Assembly: GCA_964640945.1 (NCBI GenBank) | Contig: CAZXIV010000014.1 | Coordinates: 1 to 33,254, forward strand | Direction of reading: 5' to 3' | Source: JAGOUB01 sp964640945 | GTDB taxonomy: Bacteria; Patescibacteriota; Gracilibacteria; Peribacterales; Peribacteraceae | Length of the DNA: 33,254 nucleotides | Shown here: one piece after another, positions 1 through 8,101 of the stretch | Position numbering within the stretch: the stretch's first letter is position 1 | Layout of the letters: the number at the start of each line of letters is the position of its first letter | The notes under the pieces: generated by a model | What the model was told of the DNA's origin: nothing | Databases searched by the model: none | The model's input: the letters and a program-made list of their open reading frames with translations, nothing else | Translations under genes and position numbers: made by a program

Positions 1-18
1 GGCGCGCAGCGTTTTTTA

Positions 19-80
19 CTCCACTTTTTGTCGCGCTGACAAAAAGTGGAAGACCGTTGGTTGGCACCTGCCAGGAGAAA
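19..80. repeat. Left copy of terminal inverted repeat with internal hairpin
   Basis: This block matches the reverse complement of 33187-33249 over its whole length, with one substitution (position 52) and one 1-nt difference in an A run. Its outer part is a perfect 12-bp hairpin: arm CCACTTTTTGTC at 21-32, loop at 33-37, arm GACAAAAAGTGG at 38-49. A degenerate second hairpin of similar design follows at about 83-105. It could be the end of a repeat family at which assembly stopped, a MITE/REP-like element, or a bidirectional terminator. Confidence 0.85.
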
Positions 81-129
81 GGTTTTTTATCACGCAGAAA
101 AAGGACAAATTTCCTGTATTCTCCTATCC

Positions 130-1110
130 ATCAAGCACCTAGTACTAATCGACGGCAACCACCTGATGCACCGGGCGTACTGGGCAATCCCGCGTACCCT
201 CCGCACCCGGGCCGGCGTGCAGGTGAACATCGCCTTCGGCGTGGCCTCGATGCTGCTTTCCATGCTCAAGATCGAGCAACCCGACGGCTGGGTGTGGTGC
301 TGCGACCGCGGCGACGAAACCTTCCGCCACACCGAGCACACCGAATACAAGGCCGGCCGCCAGGAGACGCCCCAAGACTTCTACGACCAAATGACGATCG
401 TGGAGAATCTCCTGACCGCGTTTGGTATCGCCGTGGCGGGCAATCCCCAGTACGAAGCCGACGACTTCCTCTGCGCCTACGCTCACGCCGCCGTCCAGAG
501 CGGCGTCCCGCGCGTCACCGTCGTCACGGGCGACCGCGATGCCTTCCAGCTGGCCACCGACAAGGTCCGCATCGCCATCCCTCATAAGGGCTACCAGGCC
601 ACCGAGTACCTAGGTCCGGCCGAGGTGCTCGCCAAGTACGGCGTCCGTCCGGACCAAGTCCCGGCCTTAAAGGGCTTAGCGGGCGACAGTTCCGATAACC
701 TTAAGGGTGTGAGCGGAGTCGGCCCCAAGACCGGCGCCGAGCTGCTCGCCACCTACGGCACCCTCGAAGGCATCTATGAGCACCTGGCCGAGATCCGCCC
801 GGCCCTCCGGGCTAAGCTCGAAGCCGACCGCGAAAGCGCCTTCTTCTGCCAACGTATGGCCGTACTGCTCTACGACATTCCCCTGCCGATCCCCCTAGAG
901 CAGGCCACCCTCACGCACCAGCCCATCGAACCGCTCGTGGCGATGTTCGACCAACTTGAGTTCCTCATGCTCCGCCGCCGCCTCGAGACCATCCTTACAA
1001 CCGACTTCGGGAAGCGCGCCTTTCAGGGCTCCATGAATACACCGCACCACCAAGTGGAGCCGGGCGCAGCAAGCGTCTCATCCGCAGACGCACAGCCGTC
1101 GCTCTTCTAA
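130..1110 (+). CDS. 5'-3' exonuclease (PolA N-terminal / FEN-like domain), stand-alone
   Basis: Flap/5' nuclease that removes RNA primers and flaps during replication and repair; about 326 aa with no polymerase domain attached, as often found in reduced genomes. Visible motifs are LVLIDGNHLMHRAYW at the N terminus, YEADDFLCAYA and VTGDRDAFQL (metal-binding acidic residues), and LAGDSSDN followed by the helix-hairpin-helix GVSGVGPKTGAELLA. The reading frame is open back to a GTG at 46, but that lies inside the terminal repeat and would add 28 residues unlike the family. Homology begins at the codon 130-132, which is ATC, seven bases after a TATTCT box (117-122). A non-standard ATC start is therefore the best fit, although the start is uncertain. 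The stop is TAA. Confidence 0.85.
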   Translation: MKHLVLIDGNHLMHRAYWAIPRTLRTRAGVQVNIAFGVASMLLSMLKIEQPDGWVWCCDRGDETFRHTEHTEYKAGRQETPQDFYDQMTIVENLLTAFGIAVAGNPQYEADDFLCAYAHAAVQSGVPRVTVVTGDRDAFQLATDKVRIAIPHKGYQATEYLGPAEVLAKYGVRPDQVPALKGLAGDSSDNLKGVSGVGPKTGAELLATYGTLEGIYEHLAEIRPALRAKLEADRESAFFCQRMAVLLYDIPLPIPLEQATLTHQPIEPLVAMFDQLEFLMLRRRLETILTTDFGKRAFQGSMNTPHHQVEPGAASVSSADAQPSLF

Positions 1111-1172
1111 ACTTGGTCATTTTTTGCGACGACAGAACATCAAAAAAATCTCTTCAACTAGGGCTCCGTAAC

Positions 1173-1191
1173 TGAACATGATTATTGTTCA
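1173..1191. promoter_or_regulatory. Palindrome upstream of ftsA
   Basis: Arms TGAACA and TGTTCA are separated by seven bases in the 271-bp gap between the exonuclease gene and ftsA. Its position suggests an operator or a short RNA hairpin. It does not have the GAAC-N4-GTTC spacing of Gram-positive LexA boxes. A half-site-like GATGAACAC follows near 1213. The rest of the gap shows a GTGATCAC palindrome near 1259 and a pyrimidine-rich stretch before ftsA, and no RNA gene. Confidence 0.35.
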
Positions 1192-1381
1192 TTCACGCCT
1201 GGAAAAAAATTCGATGAACACTTTTTCTGATCACTTTTGACTAGTCTGTACACCAAACGTGATCACCCCGCTCTTGCGATCATGCGAGAGAAACTTCAAA
1301 CTCCCCATCCGAGACAGCGTACGTCACGACTTCGGTCCGACGACGCGCCCTACATCTCCGCTCACCGCCCCTCCTCCTTCT

Positions 1382-2617
1382 ATGCCCAAAGAACGAGTCA
1401 TCGCCAGCCTGGATGTTGGCAGCGCTAAGATCCGCACCGTCGTTGCCGTCACCGAGTCGGCCCGCGACGGCGTCCCCAACGTCATCGGCGTGGGCATGTC
1501 GCCCTCACTCGGCATCCGCAAAGGCCAGGTGATCGACGTCGAGGAACTCATCCATAACATCATCGCCTCCATCGAGGACGCGGAGCGCATGGCCGGCGTA
1601 CCGATCAATCACGTCTTCGTTGGTCTCTCCGGTTCGCACATCGAGGCCTTCGACAGCCGCGGTGTTATCGCCATCTCGGGTGCCGAGATTACGATGGACG
1701 ACATCGGCCGCGTGCTCGAGGCCGCCCAGGCCGTAAGCATCCCGCCGAACCGCCGCATCCTGCACATCGAGCCCAAATCGTACGCCGTCGACGAACAGCG
1801 CGGCATCAAAAACCCGGCCGGCATGACGGGCATCCGCCTGGAGGTTGAGGCCCATATCATCACGGGCCACATCCAGCACGTGAAGAACGTTGAGAAATGC
1901 ATCGACCAGGCCGGCGTGGATATCGACGCCCTCGTTCCCTCCACCATCGCCGCCGCCGAGGCCACCCTCACCAAGCGCCAAAAAGAACTCGGCGTGGTGG
2001 TGATCGATATTGGCGCCGGTTCCACCAGCGTCGCCATCTACGAGGAGGGCACCATCCTCCACTCCGTCTGCCTGCCCATCGGCGGCGAGAGCGTGACCAA
2101 CGACATTGCGATTGGGCTCCGCACCTCAGTCGACACGGCTGAACGCATCAAGATCGAGTATGGCTCCGTCCTTCCTCAAGAGGTAGGCGAGCGCGAGATG
2201 ATCGACCTTTCCACCGTCAGCCGCATTGATAGCCAAACCGTCTCCAAGCGCTACATGGCCGAGATCATGCAGGCCCGCTACTTCGAAATCTTCTCCTTTA
2301 TTAAGACCGAGCTCGACCGCCTCGGCCGCGGCGGCATGCTGCCGGCCGGCGCCGTCCTCACGGGCGCCGCTGTGAAGGCCCCCGGCGTCCTGGACCTCGC
2401 CCGCGACACCCTCGGCCTGCCCGTGCAGATGGGCTTCCCCGTGGATATCGGCGGTGTAATTGAGAAAGTGGACGACCCGGCCTACGCCACCGCGCTCGGC
2501 ACCCTCATCTGGGGTCTGCGCCAGGGTGACCACTACTCACGTTTCAGCTTCGGCAACTTCGACCTCAAGCGAACGACAGCCCAGGTTGGCTCGTGGTTTA
2601 AATCTCTCCTTCCGTAA
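1382..2617 (+). CDS. ftsA: Cell division protein FtsA
   Basis: Actin-fold ATPase that tethers FtsZ filaments to the membrane. The 411-aa product has the phosphate-1 loop ASLDVGSAKIRTVVA near the N terminus, the inserted 1C domain, the phosphate-2 motif VVVIDIGAGSTSVAIYEEG, an adenosine-binding segment AVLTGAAVKAPGV, and a C-terminal amphipathic membrane-targeting helix ending GSWFKSLLP. The ATG at 1382 is chosen because the conserved core begins there (MPKERVIASLDVG); the frame is open upstream to 1259, but that extension is low-complexity and unlike the family. It lies directly upstream of ftsZ (30-nt gap) as in most division clusters. No ftsQ or mur gene precedes it. No Shine-Dalgarno is visible; the upstream bases are pyrimidine-rich. 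Confidence 0.95.
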   Translation: MPKERVIASLDVGSAKIRTVVAVTESARDGVPNVIGVGMSPSLGIRKGQVIDVEELIHNIIASIEDAERMAGVPINHVFVGLSGSHIEAFDSRGVIAISGAEITMDDIGRVLEAAQAVSIPPNRRILHIEPKSYAVDEQRGIKNPAGMTGIRLEVEAHIITGHIQHVKNVEKCIDQAGVDIDALVPSTIAAAEATLTKRQKELGVVVIDIGAGSTSVAIYEEGTILHSVCLPIGGESVTNDIAIGLRTSVDTAERIKIEYGSVLPQEVGEREMIDLSTVSRIDSQTVSKRYMAEIMQARYFEIFSFIKTELDRLGRGGMLPAGAVLTGAAVKAPGVLDLARDTLGLPVQMGFPVDIGGVIEKVDDPAYATALGTLIWGLRQGDHYSRFSFGNFDLKRTTAQVGSWFKSLLP

Positions 2618-2647
2618 CTTTCACTTCCCTCTTTTCCAACCCGCGCT

Positions 2648-3910
2648 ATGTCAGACACGTTCCGCTCCCTCTTTTCCAGCCCCCGTCCCGGTGGCTTCAA
2701 GCAGCCGCAGTCGACACCCCCGACCGATGAGGCCGCAGCCTCGCGCGAGGTGCGCCCCGATGTGCTGCCCGGCGCGGTCATCCGCGTCCTCGGCGCCGGC
2801 GGAGGCGGCGGCAACGCCGTCATGCGCATGATGACGAACAAGGTCCAGGGTGTGGAGTTCATCACGGTGAACACCGACATCCAGGCCCTTTACCACAACC
2901 CGGCGGGCAAGAAGATCACGATCGGCCGCGGCACCACGCGCGGACTCGGCGCCGGCGCCAACCCGGAGATCGGCAAGCGCGCCGCGGAGGAGAGCACGGA
3001 GGAGATCAAGGCCGCCATCGAAGGCACGGACATGCTCTTCCTCACGGCCGGTCTCGGCGGCGGCACCGGCAGCGGTTCCATCCCCGTCATCGCCGAATTG
3101 GCCCGCAGCATGGGCATTCTGACCGTCGGCGTCGTCACCCGCCCGTTCAGCTTCGAGGGCCTCAAGCGCAAGAAGCAATCGGATGAAGCGCTCGAGAACC
3201 TGCGCGACAAGGTCGACACCCTCATCACCATCCCGAACGACAAGATCCTCTCGCTCATCGACAAGACCACGCCTCTCACGGAGGCCTTCGAGGTCGTCGA
3301 CGAGGTGCTCCAGCACGCCATTGAGGGCATCTCGAGCCTTATCACCCAGCACGGTCTCATCAACGTCGACTTCGCCGACGTGAAGTCCATCATGCAGGAC
3401 GCCGGCACAGCCTTGATGGGCATCGGTTACGGCACCGGCGACAGCCGCGCCGCCGAGGCCGCCCGCACCGCCATCGACAGCCCCCTCTTGGAGCTCTCCA
3501 TCAGCGGCGCCCAGGGCATTCTGTTCAACATCACCGGTGGCACGGACCTCTCGATGTTCGAAGTCGACGAGGCCGCCCGCGTCATTACCGAGACGGCCGC
3601 CCCGGAGGCCAACATCATCTTCGGCGCCGTCATCGACGAGGCTTACACCGGCCAGGTGAAGTGCACCGTTATCGCCACTGGCTTCGACAGCCAGCCGCTC
3701 AACGCCCCGATGTCGATGGGCTCACCGCTGCAGCGCACCCTTAAATCATCTTCGCCCGCCATCTCACCGCGCGCCTCGGATAACGGCCGCAACAACCACG
3801 ATCAGTCTCACCACCAAACGAACGACGGTACGCTGCGTTCCACGGCCCTCCAGGTGAACGAGGAGGAGCTCGAAGTCCCGGCCTTCATGCGCAAGCCCCT
3901 GTATAAGTAA
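2648..3910 (+). CDS. ftsZ: Cell division protein FtsZ
   Basis: Tubulin-like GTPase that forms the cytokinetic ring. The 420-aa product has the nucleotide-binding GAGGGGGNAV near residue 49, the tubulin signature GLGGGTGSGSIPVIAELA near residue 135, and the T7 catalytic loop INVDFADVKSIM that completes the GTPase site of the next subunit. A variable linker leads to the conserved C-terminal peptide EEELEVPAFMRKPLYK, which binds FtsA. An N-terminal extension of about 40 residues rich in Pro and Ser precedes the GTPase domain. It is co-directional with ftsA and is followed by an intrinsic terminator, so ftsA-ftsZ form a closed unit. Confidence 0.97.
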   Translation: MSDTFRSLFSSPRPGGFKQPQSTPPTDEAAASREVRPDVLPGAVIRVLGAGGGGGNAVMRMMTNKVQGVEFITVNTDIQALYHNPAGKKITIGRGTTRGLGAGANPEIGKRAAEESTEEIKAAIEGTDMLFLTAGLGGGTGSGSIPVIAELARSMGILTVGVVTRPFSFEGLKRKKQSDEALENLRDKVDTLITIPNDKILSLIDKTTPLTEAFEVVDEVLQHAIEGISSLITQHGLINVDFADVKSIMQDAGTALMGIGYGTGDSRAAEAARTAIDSPLLELSISGAQGILFNITGGTDLSMFEVDEAARVITETAAPEANIIFGAVIDEAYTGQVKCTVIATGFDSQPLNAPMSMGSPLQRTLKSSSPAISPRASDNGRNNHDQSHHQTNDGTLRSTALQVNEEELEVPAFMRKPLYK

Positions 3911-3928
3911 ATTTCTCTTTCCAAAGCC

Positions 3929-3959
3929 AAAAAAGGCGCCTCTCACGGGGCGCTTTTTT
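3929..3959 (+). terminator. Intrinsic terminator after ftsZ
   Basis: An A-tract and GGCGCC pair with GGGGCGC followed by six T residues. The hairpin starts about 19 nt after the ftsZ stop codon. Confidence 0.85.
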
Positions 3960-3983
3960 AGACGGAATTCAACGCCAAAACGG

Positions 3984-4011
3984 TTGTAAACCACGACGGG
4001 GCAGTTACCAT
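3984..4011 (+). promoter_or_regulatory. Promoter of the SLH-protein operon
   Basis: A -35 box TTGTAA (3984-3989), 16-bp spacer and -10 box TACCAT (4006-4011) lie eight bases before the ATG at 4020. The transcript would start at or next to the start codon, so it is predicted to be leaderless. Confidence 0.55.
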
Positions 4012-4019
4012 GTCCGGCA

Positions 4020-5045
4020 ATGTTCTCCAGCACCCGCAAACTCTCGTATTTTCCTCTTTTTGCCATCCTGCTCAGCGCCCCTCTGGGGACGTCAGCGGCG
4101 GCTCCGTCGTTCCCGGATGTACCCAACGACCATCCCGCTCACGAGGCCGTGGAATATCTCAAAGCCAAAGGTATCCTCGCCGGCTATCCGGACGGGACCT
4201 TCAAACCCGACGAGATCGTGAATCGCGCGGCGGCGGTGAAAGTGATCGTCTCGAGTCAGGATGATCTGCCGGAGCTGGATGACCGCGAGAAGTCCGCCTT
4301 TTCCGATATCCTCGCCGGCGCCTGGTACCTGCCGTACGTGGAGTGGGCCCGCGTCCAGCTCGAGATTATCGACGGACCACCGAAGAAAACGGCCTTCGAA
4401 GGCGATCGCGCCGTCACCCGCGCGGAGTTCCTGAAGATGTTCCTCTTGGCTGAGGGCGCCAATCCCACCACGTCGTACAGCGAGATCACGGGCCCACTCT
4501 CGGCCGACGTCACCAATCCTAAAGAATGGTTCTACCCCTACATGCGCTACGCCATCACGTCCTCCATGACGCAGGTAACGAGCAAGGGCAACTTGAACCC
4601 GAACATGAACCTGGACCGCGGCACGATGGCTGTCTTGATGCACCGCTATTTCCTCTACGAGAACAACAAGCGGGTAAAAGACCTGCTGGCCAACGCCGAC
4701 GAAGATGGTGGTCGCGTGATCACTTGGCTGGAGAAGGCCGGCGCCGATGCCGCCACTCAGGCCGCCACTCGCGCCACCCTGGCCGCCCGCGGGGCGCTGC
4801 AGTCGTCGCCCGACGAGCCGATTGTAAAAGGCGCCGTGAAGATCACCGAAGCCCTCGAACTCATCGTCCAAGCCTACCGTACGGCCGTGAGCGGCAAATA
4901 CGACGACGTCATCGCCAAGTGCAAGAAGGCCTGGGAGCTTGGCGCCGCTGCGGAAGAGTTCTCCCCCACCCTGGCCCCGCAGGCCGAGCAGGTACAACTC
5001 ATCTCCACCAGCCTGGCCGACCAGGCCCGCGCCCTGAAGAAGTAA
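4020..5045 (+). CDS. Secreted S-layer-homology (SLH) domain protein
   Basis: Exported envelope protein of 341 aa. Residues 1-27 form a signal peptide (FSSTRKLSYF, hydrophobic core, AxA-like end before APSFPDV). Three SLH-type repeats follow. The first carries FPDV and GILAGYPDGTFKPDEIVNRAA; the second starts FSDI and carries VTRAEFLKMFL; the third carries WFYPYMRYAITSSM and LNPNMNLDRGTMAVLMHR. SLH repeats bind secondary cell-wall polymers, so the protein is probably anchored to the wall. The C-terminal 130 residues are Ala-rich and helical with no recognised domain. The start is fixed by the signal peptide and the promoter just upstream; a competing ATG at 4010 is in another frame. It leads a tightly packed run with the flavokinase, murE and rnhB genes. 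Confidence 0.85.
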   Translation: MFSSTRKLSYFPLFAILLSAPLGTSAAAPSFPDVPNDHPAHEAVEYLKAKGILAGYPDGTFKPDEIVNRAAAVKVIVSSQDDLPELDDREKSAFSDILAGAWYLPYVEWARVQLEIIDGPPKKTAFEGDRAVTRAEFLKMFLLAEGANPTTSYSEITGPLSADVTNPKEWFYPYMRYAITSSMTQVTSKGNLNPNMNLDRGTMAVLMHRYFLYENNKRVKDLLANADEDGGRVITWLEKAGADAATQAATRATLAARGALQSSPDEPIVKGAVKITEALELIVQAYRTAVSGKYDDVIAKCKKAWELGAAAEEFSPTLAPQAEQVQLISTSLADQARALKK

Positions 5046-5046
5046 G

Positions 5047-5430
5047 ATGGCCGACTCCCCCACCACCTTCACGGCTGCTGTCGTGAGCGGCGCCGGCCGC
5101 GGCCGGCGGATCGGTACGCCCACGCTGAATGTAGATCTGGCGAACGTGCCCGCCGGGTTGGCCGACGGCATTTACGCCTGCCGGGCGACGCTCGACGGCG
5201 CCGACGAGGCCCTGGCCGCCGTGCTCCATTTGGGACCGCGCCCGGTCTTTAACGACGACCGCTCGTGTGAGGTCCATCTGCTCGACGTCGTGCCGCCCAA
5301 GCTGACCGCAAGCGTGACTGTCAGCGCTTTGAGCTACCTACGCGCGGTCCAGGATTTCCCATCCACAGAGGCGCTCATCGCCCAGATCGGCCAGGACATC
5401 ATGGCCGCCCGTGCTATCCTCGGCGCGTGA
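5047..5430 (+). CDS. Riboflavin kinase domain protein (RibF C-terminal domain only)
   Basis: Predicted to phosphorylate riboflavin to FMN. The 127-aa product matches the flavokinase half of RibF: GAGRGRRIGTPTLNVD (nucleotide-binding, with the PTxN element), DGIYACRATLDG, the HLGPRPVFNDD strand, and CEVHLLDV, whose Glu sits where the catalytic base lies in this family. The FAD-synthetase (nucleotidyltransferase) domain normally fused at the N terminus is absent, so FMN would be made here and FAD elsewhere or not at all. It starts one base after the SLH stop codon and its stop overlaps the murE start, showing operon coupling. Confidence 0.85.
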   Translation: MADSPTTFTAAVVSGAGRGRRIGTPTLNVDLANVPAGLADGIYACRATLDGADEALAAVLHLGPRPVFNDDRSCEVHLLDVVPPKLTASVTVSALSYLRAVQDFPSTEALIAQIGQDIMAARAILGA

Positions 5431-6716
5431 GCTTACGGTCCGTCATCGGCGATCATCACCCCCTCCGGCTGCTCTGGCACTGGGGCAAAGCGATCTTCGC
5501 CGCGGTCCGCGCCGGCTTCCCCGCCAAGAAACTCACGGTGGTCGGCATCACCGGCACCGACGGCAAGACGACGACCGTCGGGATGGTGACGCACATCCTG
5601 CACACACTCGGCGTGCCGGCCGGCTCGCTCTCGACCGCCTCATTTTCGGTGAAAGGCCAAACTGAACCGAACCCCACCCAAAAAACCTCACCGTCGCCAG
5701 TCATGATCCAAGGCTTCTTGAAACGCCTGGTGGCCGAGGGCTGCACGCACGCCGTGCTGGAATATTCGTCGCATGGCCTGGCCCAGGGCCGCACGCTCTG
5801 CACCTGGCCGGCCGTGGCCGCCATCACGAACATTTCACCCGAGCACCTCGATTACCACGGCAACATGGCCGCCTACATGGGGGCCAAGGCCAAACTCTTC
5901 CGTATGCTCAAGCCCGACGGCGCCAAGGTCTTGAACCGCGAGGACCAGACCTGGCCCATCTACCGCACCATCCCCTCATCTCGCACCATCACCTTCGGCC
6001 TCACGAAGCCCGCCTCGCCCACCGGCAGCGAAGATGTATGGGTCGAAAACCTGGCCCACACCGCCGGGGGCACCACGGCCACGGTTGTAAGTTCGGCCGG
6101 CTGGAGCGCCCCTCTCCACCTCCTCATTGCCGGCGACTTCAATGTCAAAAACGCCCTTACAGCCATTGCCTGCGCGCGTGGCCTCGGGCTCGATCCGACG
6201 GCCGCCACCCGGGCCCTCGGTGACTTTGCCGGCGTCGGCGGGCGGCTGGAGCAGATCGACGCAGGCCAGCCCTTTAGCGTCTTCGTCGACTTTACGGTCA
6301 CACCCGCTTCGTACCAGACGACACTCTCAGCCCTGCGCTCGCGCCTACCGGCCGGCCAGCGCCTGCTTGTTTTGATGGGCAGCTGCGGCGACCGCATGAA
6401 AGAAAAGCGTCCGCTCATCGCCCAGATCGCCAGTACCATCGCCGACGTCGTGATTGTCACGAACGAAGACCCCTACACTGAGGATCCAGAGAAGATCATC
6501 GACGACGTGTTTGCCGCCGTGGACCAGACGAAAGTCGAAGCCTACCGCATAAGCGACCGCCGCGACGCCATCGCCAAAGCCTTTGCTCTAGCCAAGCCCG
6601 GTGACATTGTGCTCCTGGCCGGCAAGGGCAGCGACACCACCATGTGGACCGCCCAGGGCCAGGTGCCGTGGAACGAACGGGCGATTGCACGCGAGCTGCT
6701 GCAAACCAGCGCATGA
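5427..6716 (+). CDS. murE: MurE-like Mur ligase (UDP-MurNAc-tripeptide synthetase family), short N terminus
   Basis: ATP-dependent amide ligase that would add the third residue of the peptidoglycan stem peptide. The 429-aa product has the P-loop GTDGKTTT at 43-50, EYSSHGLAQGR, ITNISPEHLDYHGN, GDFNVKNALTAIA, LMGSCGDRMKEKR and AGKGSDTTMW, all in Mur ligase order. Three features are unusual. The P-loop lies about 65 residues earlier than in E. coli MurE, so most of the UDP-binding N-terminal domain is missing. The family DYAHTP motif reads DFTVTP. The DAP-recognition DNPR motif reads EDPY. The GTG start at 5427 overlaps the flavokinase stop, and its own stop overlaps the rnhB ATG. Substrate choice is therefore uncertain, with non-DAP favoured. 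Confidence 0.85.
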   Translation: MSLRSVIGDHHPLRLLWHWGKAIFAAVRAGFPAKKLTVVGITGTDGKTTTVGMVTHILHTLGVPAGSLSTASFSVKGQTEPNPTQKTSPSPVMIQGFLKRLVAEGCTHAVLEYSSHGLAQGRTLCTWPAVAAITNISPEHLDYHGNMAAYMGAKAKLFRMLKPDGAKVLNREDQTWPIYRTIPSSRTITFGLTKPASPTGSEDVWVENLAHTAGGTTATVVSSAGWSAPLHLLIAGDFNVKNALTAIACARGLGLDPTAATRALGDFAGVGGRLEQIDAGQPFSVFVDFTVTPASYQTTLSALRSRLPAGQRLLVLMGSCGDRMKEKRPLIAQIASTIADVVIVTNEDPYTEDPEKIIDDVFAAVDQTKVEAYRISDRRDAIAKAFALAKPGDIVLLAGKGSDTTMWTAQGQVPWNERAIARELLQTSA

Positions 6717-7384
6717 GCGCCGCTCCCATCCTCGCGGGCGTCGACGAAGTCGGCCGCGGCGCCATCGCCGGACCAGTGGTGGCCGGCGCCTGCATTGTGA
6801 CAGCCGAACTCAAGCGTCATGCCGGTCACCCGCCGCACTGGACCCCAAAGGGTACGAAAGGCGTCCTCTTAGCCGATAGCAAAGCCCTGACACCCGACGA
6901 GCGCGAAGCTGCCGCCGCCTGGATTCGGACCCACTGCCTCTATGCGCTGGGCTGGTCGACGGCCGAGGAGGTCGACACGCTCGGCATCTTGGGCGCCACT
7001 GAAAAAGCTATGCAGGAGGCGGTCGCCGCCCTCCGGAAGCGGGTAGACATTACCGCCTTGCTCGTCGATGGCCGCGACAAGTTCTGGTTCGACCTGCCAC
7101 ATATCAGCGTGGTGCGCGGCGACCAAAGCGAGCCCGCCATCGCTGCCGCCTCGATCGTGGCCAAAGTGGCTCGCGATGAGTGGATCTCGGACCAAGCCAT
7201 CACCTATCCCGGCTACGGCTTTGGGGATCATAAAGGTTACGGCACGCCCGATCATCAAGCCGCCCTCAAACAGTTGGGTCCATGTGCCCTCCACCGCCGG
7301 ACGTTTGTACACGCCGAGCGGTCCACCAAAGCACCACGCAGCCGGCCAAAAACACCGGTACCGTCAGGACCTGTCCTCGTGTGA
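6713..7384 (+). CDS. rnhB: Ribonuclease HII
   Basis: Removes RNA from RNA-DNA hybrids and single ribonucleotides from DNA. The 223-aa product opens with the catalytic GVDEVGRGAIAGPVV (Asp-Glu pair and GRG motif), followed by LLADSKALT (second acidic residue), LLVDGRDKFWF and AAASIVAKVARDEW, and ends its conserved core at CALHRRTFVH. The ATG at 6713 overlaps the murE stop (ATGA). The last 22 residues are Pro/Arg-rich and lie entirely inside the 119-bp overlap with the convergent lgt gene, so this tail is probably not conserved. Confidence 0.92.
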   Translation: MSAAPILAGVDEVGRGAIAGPVVAGACIVTAELKRHAGHPPHWTPKGTKGVLLADSKALTPDEREAAAAWIRTHCLYALGWSTAEEVDTLGILGATEKAMQEAVAALRKRVDITALLVDGRDKFWFDLPHISVVRGDQSEPAIAAASIVAKVARDEWISDQAITYPGYGFGDHKGYGTPDHQAALKQLGPCALHRRTFVHAERSTKAPRSRPKTPVPSGPVLV

Positions 7385-8081
7385 ACGCGAGCCCGGCCAG
7401 TTCCGTCAGTGGCGCATCGGGCGTGCGTACGAATTCGGTACAGAACCGGAAGATACCGTAGAGCAGAAGGAAGACGCCGAACGAGCGGCCGACGACGACG
7501 CTTTTTCGGAGCACCCAGTAGCAGCTAAGCGCGATTACCAAGCTGTAGGCGCACTCGTAGAGCGGTGTCGGGTGGTAGAAACCTTCCACGCCCGGTACGG
7601 CCATCCCCCAAGGCAACTCCGTGAGCGGACCGAAGAGCTCGAAGTTGATAAAGTTGCCGATGCGCCCGAGCGCCAGGCCGATGGCCGAAGGCACCACGGC
7701 GATATCGGCCACGCGCCAGATCTTCTCTGCGCTCCAGCCGCGCATCGCCCACCACAGACCGAGCACTACGCCGATGAGCCCGCCGTGGAACGACATGCCA
7801 CCCTCCCAGACCGCAAAGATTTTAACCGGATTGGTGATGAAGTAGTCGAGATGATAGAAAAGCACATACCCCAACCGCCCGCCGAGGATCACGCCCAGAA
7901 TGGACGCATTAAGGATGCGTTCCCACTCCTTTTCGGTCAGCTGGAGCCCCCGCCAATGCTGCAATCGAGGCAGTAGGATAGCCGCGATCACGAAAGACAC
8001 CAGATAGAGAATGCCGTACCAGTGGACATCAAACCCGAAGAGCTCAATGGCGATTGGACGTGACGGCAGGAGGTGGATCAT
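7266..8081 (-). CDS. lgt: Prolipoprotein diacylglyceryl transferase
   Basis: Integral membrane enzyme that transfers diacylglycerol to the lipobox cysteine of prolipoproteins, the first step of lipoprotein maturation. The 271-aa product has about seven membrane segments, FDVHWYGILYL near the N terminus, WEGGMSFHGGLIG (essential His region), and the Lgt signature GRIGNFINFELFG, followed by HPTPLYE. The start at 8081 (MIHLLPSRP) is preferred over an upstream in-frame codon, because the family begins here and the longer form would overlap tsaD. Its 3' end overlaps rnhB head to head by 119 bp. A lipobox protein at 10931-11314 is a plausible substrate. Confidence 0.93.
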   Translation of the reverse strand: MIHLLPSRPIAIELFGFDVHWYGILYLVSFVIAAILLPRLQHWRGLQLTEKEWERILNASILGVILGGRLGYVLFYHLDYFITNPVKIFAVWEGGMSFHGGLIGVVLGLWWAMRGWSAEKIWRVADIAVVPSAIGLALGRIGNFINFELFGPLTELPWGMAVPGVEGFYHPTPLYECAYSLVIALSCYWVLRKSVVVGRSFGVFLLLYGIFRFCTEFVRTPDAPLTELAGLAFTRGQVLTVPVFLAGCVVLWWTARRVQTSGGGGHMDPTV

Positions 8082-8084
8082 GGG

Positions 8085-8092
8085 AGTATAGT
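8085..8092. promoter_or_regulatory. Overlapping divergent -10 boxes between lgt and tsaD
   Basis: The eight bases AGTATAGT read as TATAGT on the plus strand (nine bases before the tsaD ATG) and TATACT on the minus strand (three bases before the lgt ATG). Both genes start within 21 bp of each other. The lgt-side box is very close to its start codon, so it may instead use another start or promoter. Confidence 0.4.
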
Positions 8093-8101
8093 GCCATATC
8101 C

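Noticed and set aside
2651..3352. 233-aa minus-strand frame opposite ftsZ
   Set aside because: Asp/Gly/Val-rich antisense shadow.
4092..5171. 359-aa minus-strand open frame opposite the SLH protein
   Set aside because: Antisense shadow in GC-rich DNA; the plus-strand gene has a signal peptide and SLH repeats.
7068..7976. 302-aa plus-strand open frame across rnhB and lgt
   Set aside because: Composition is Pro/Arg/Glu-rich nonsense; both real genes have full family motifs.
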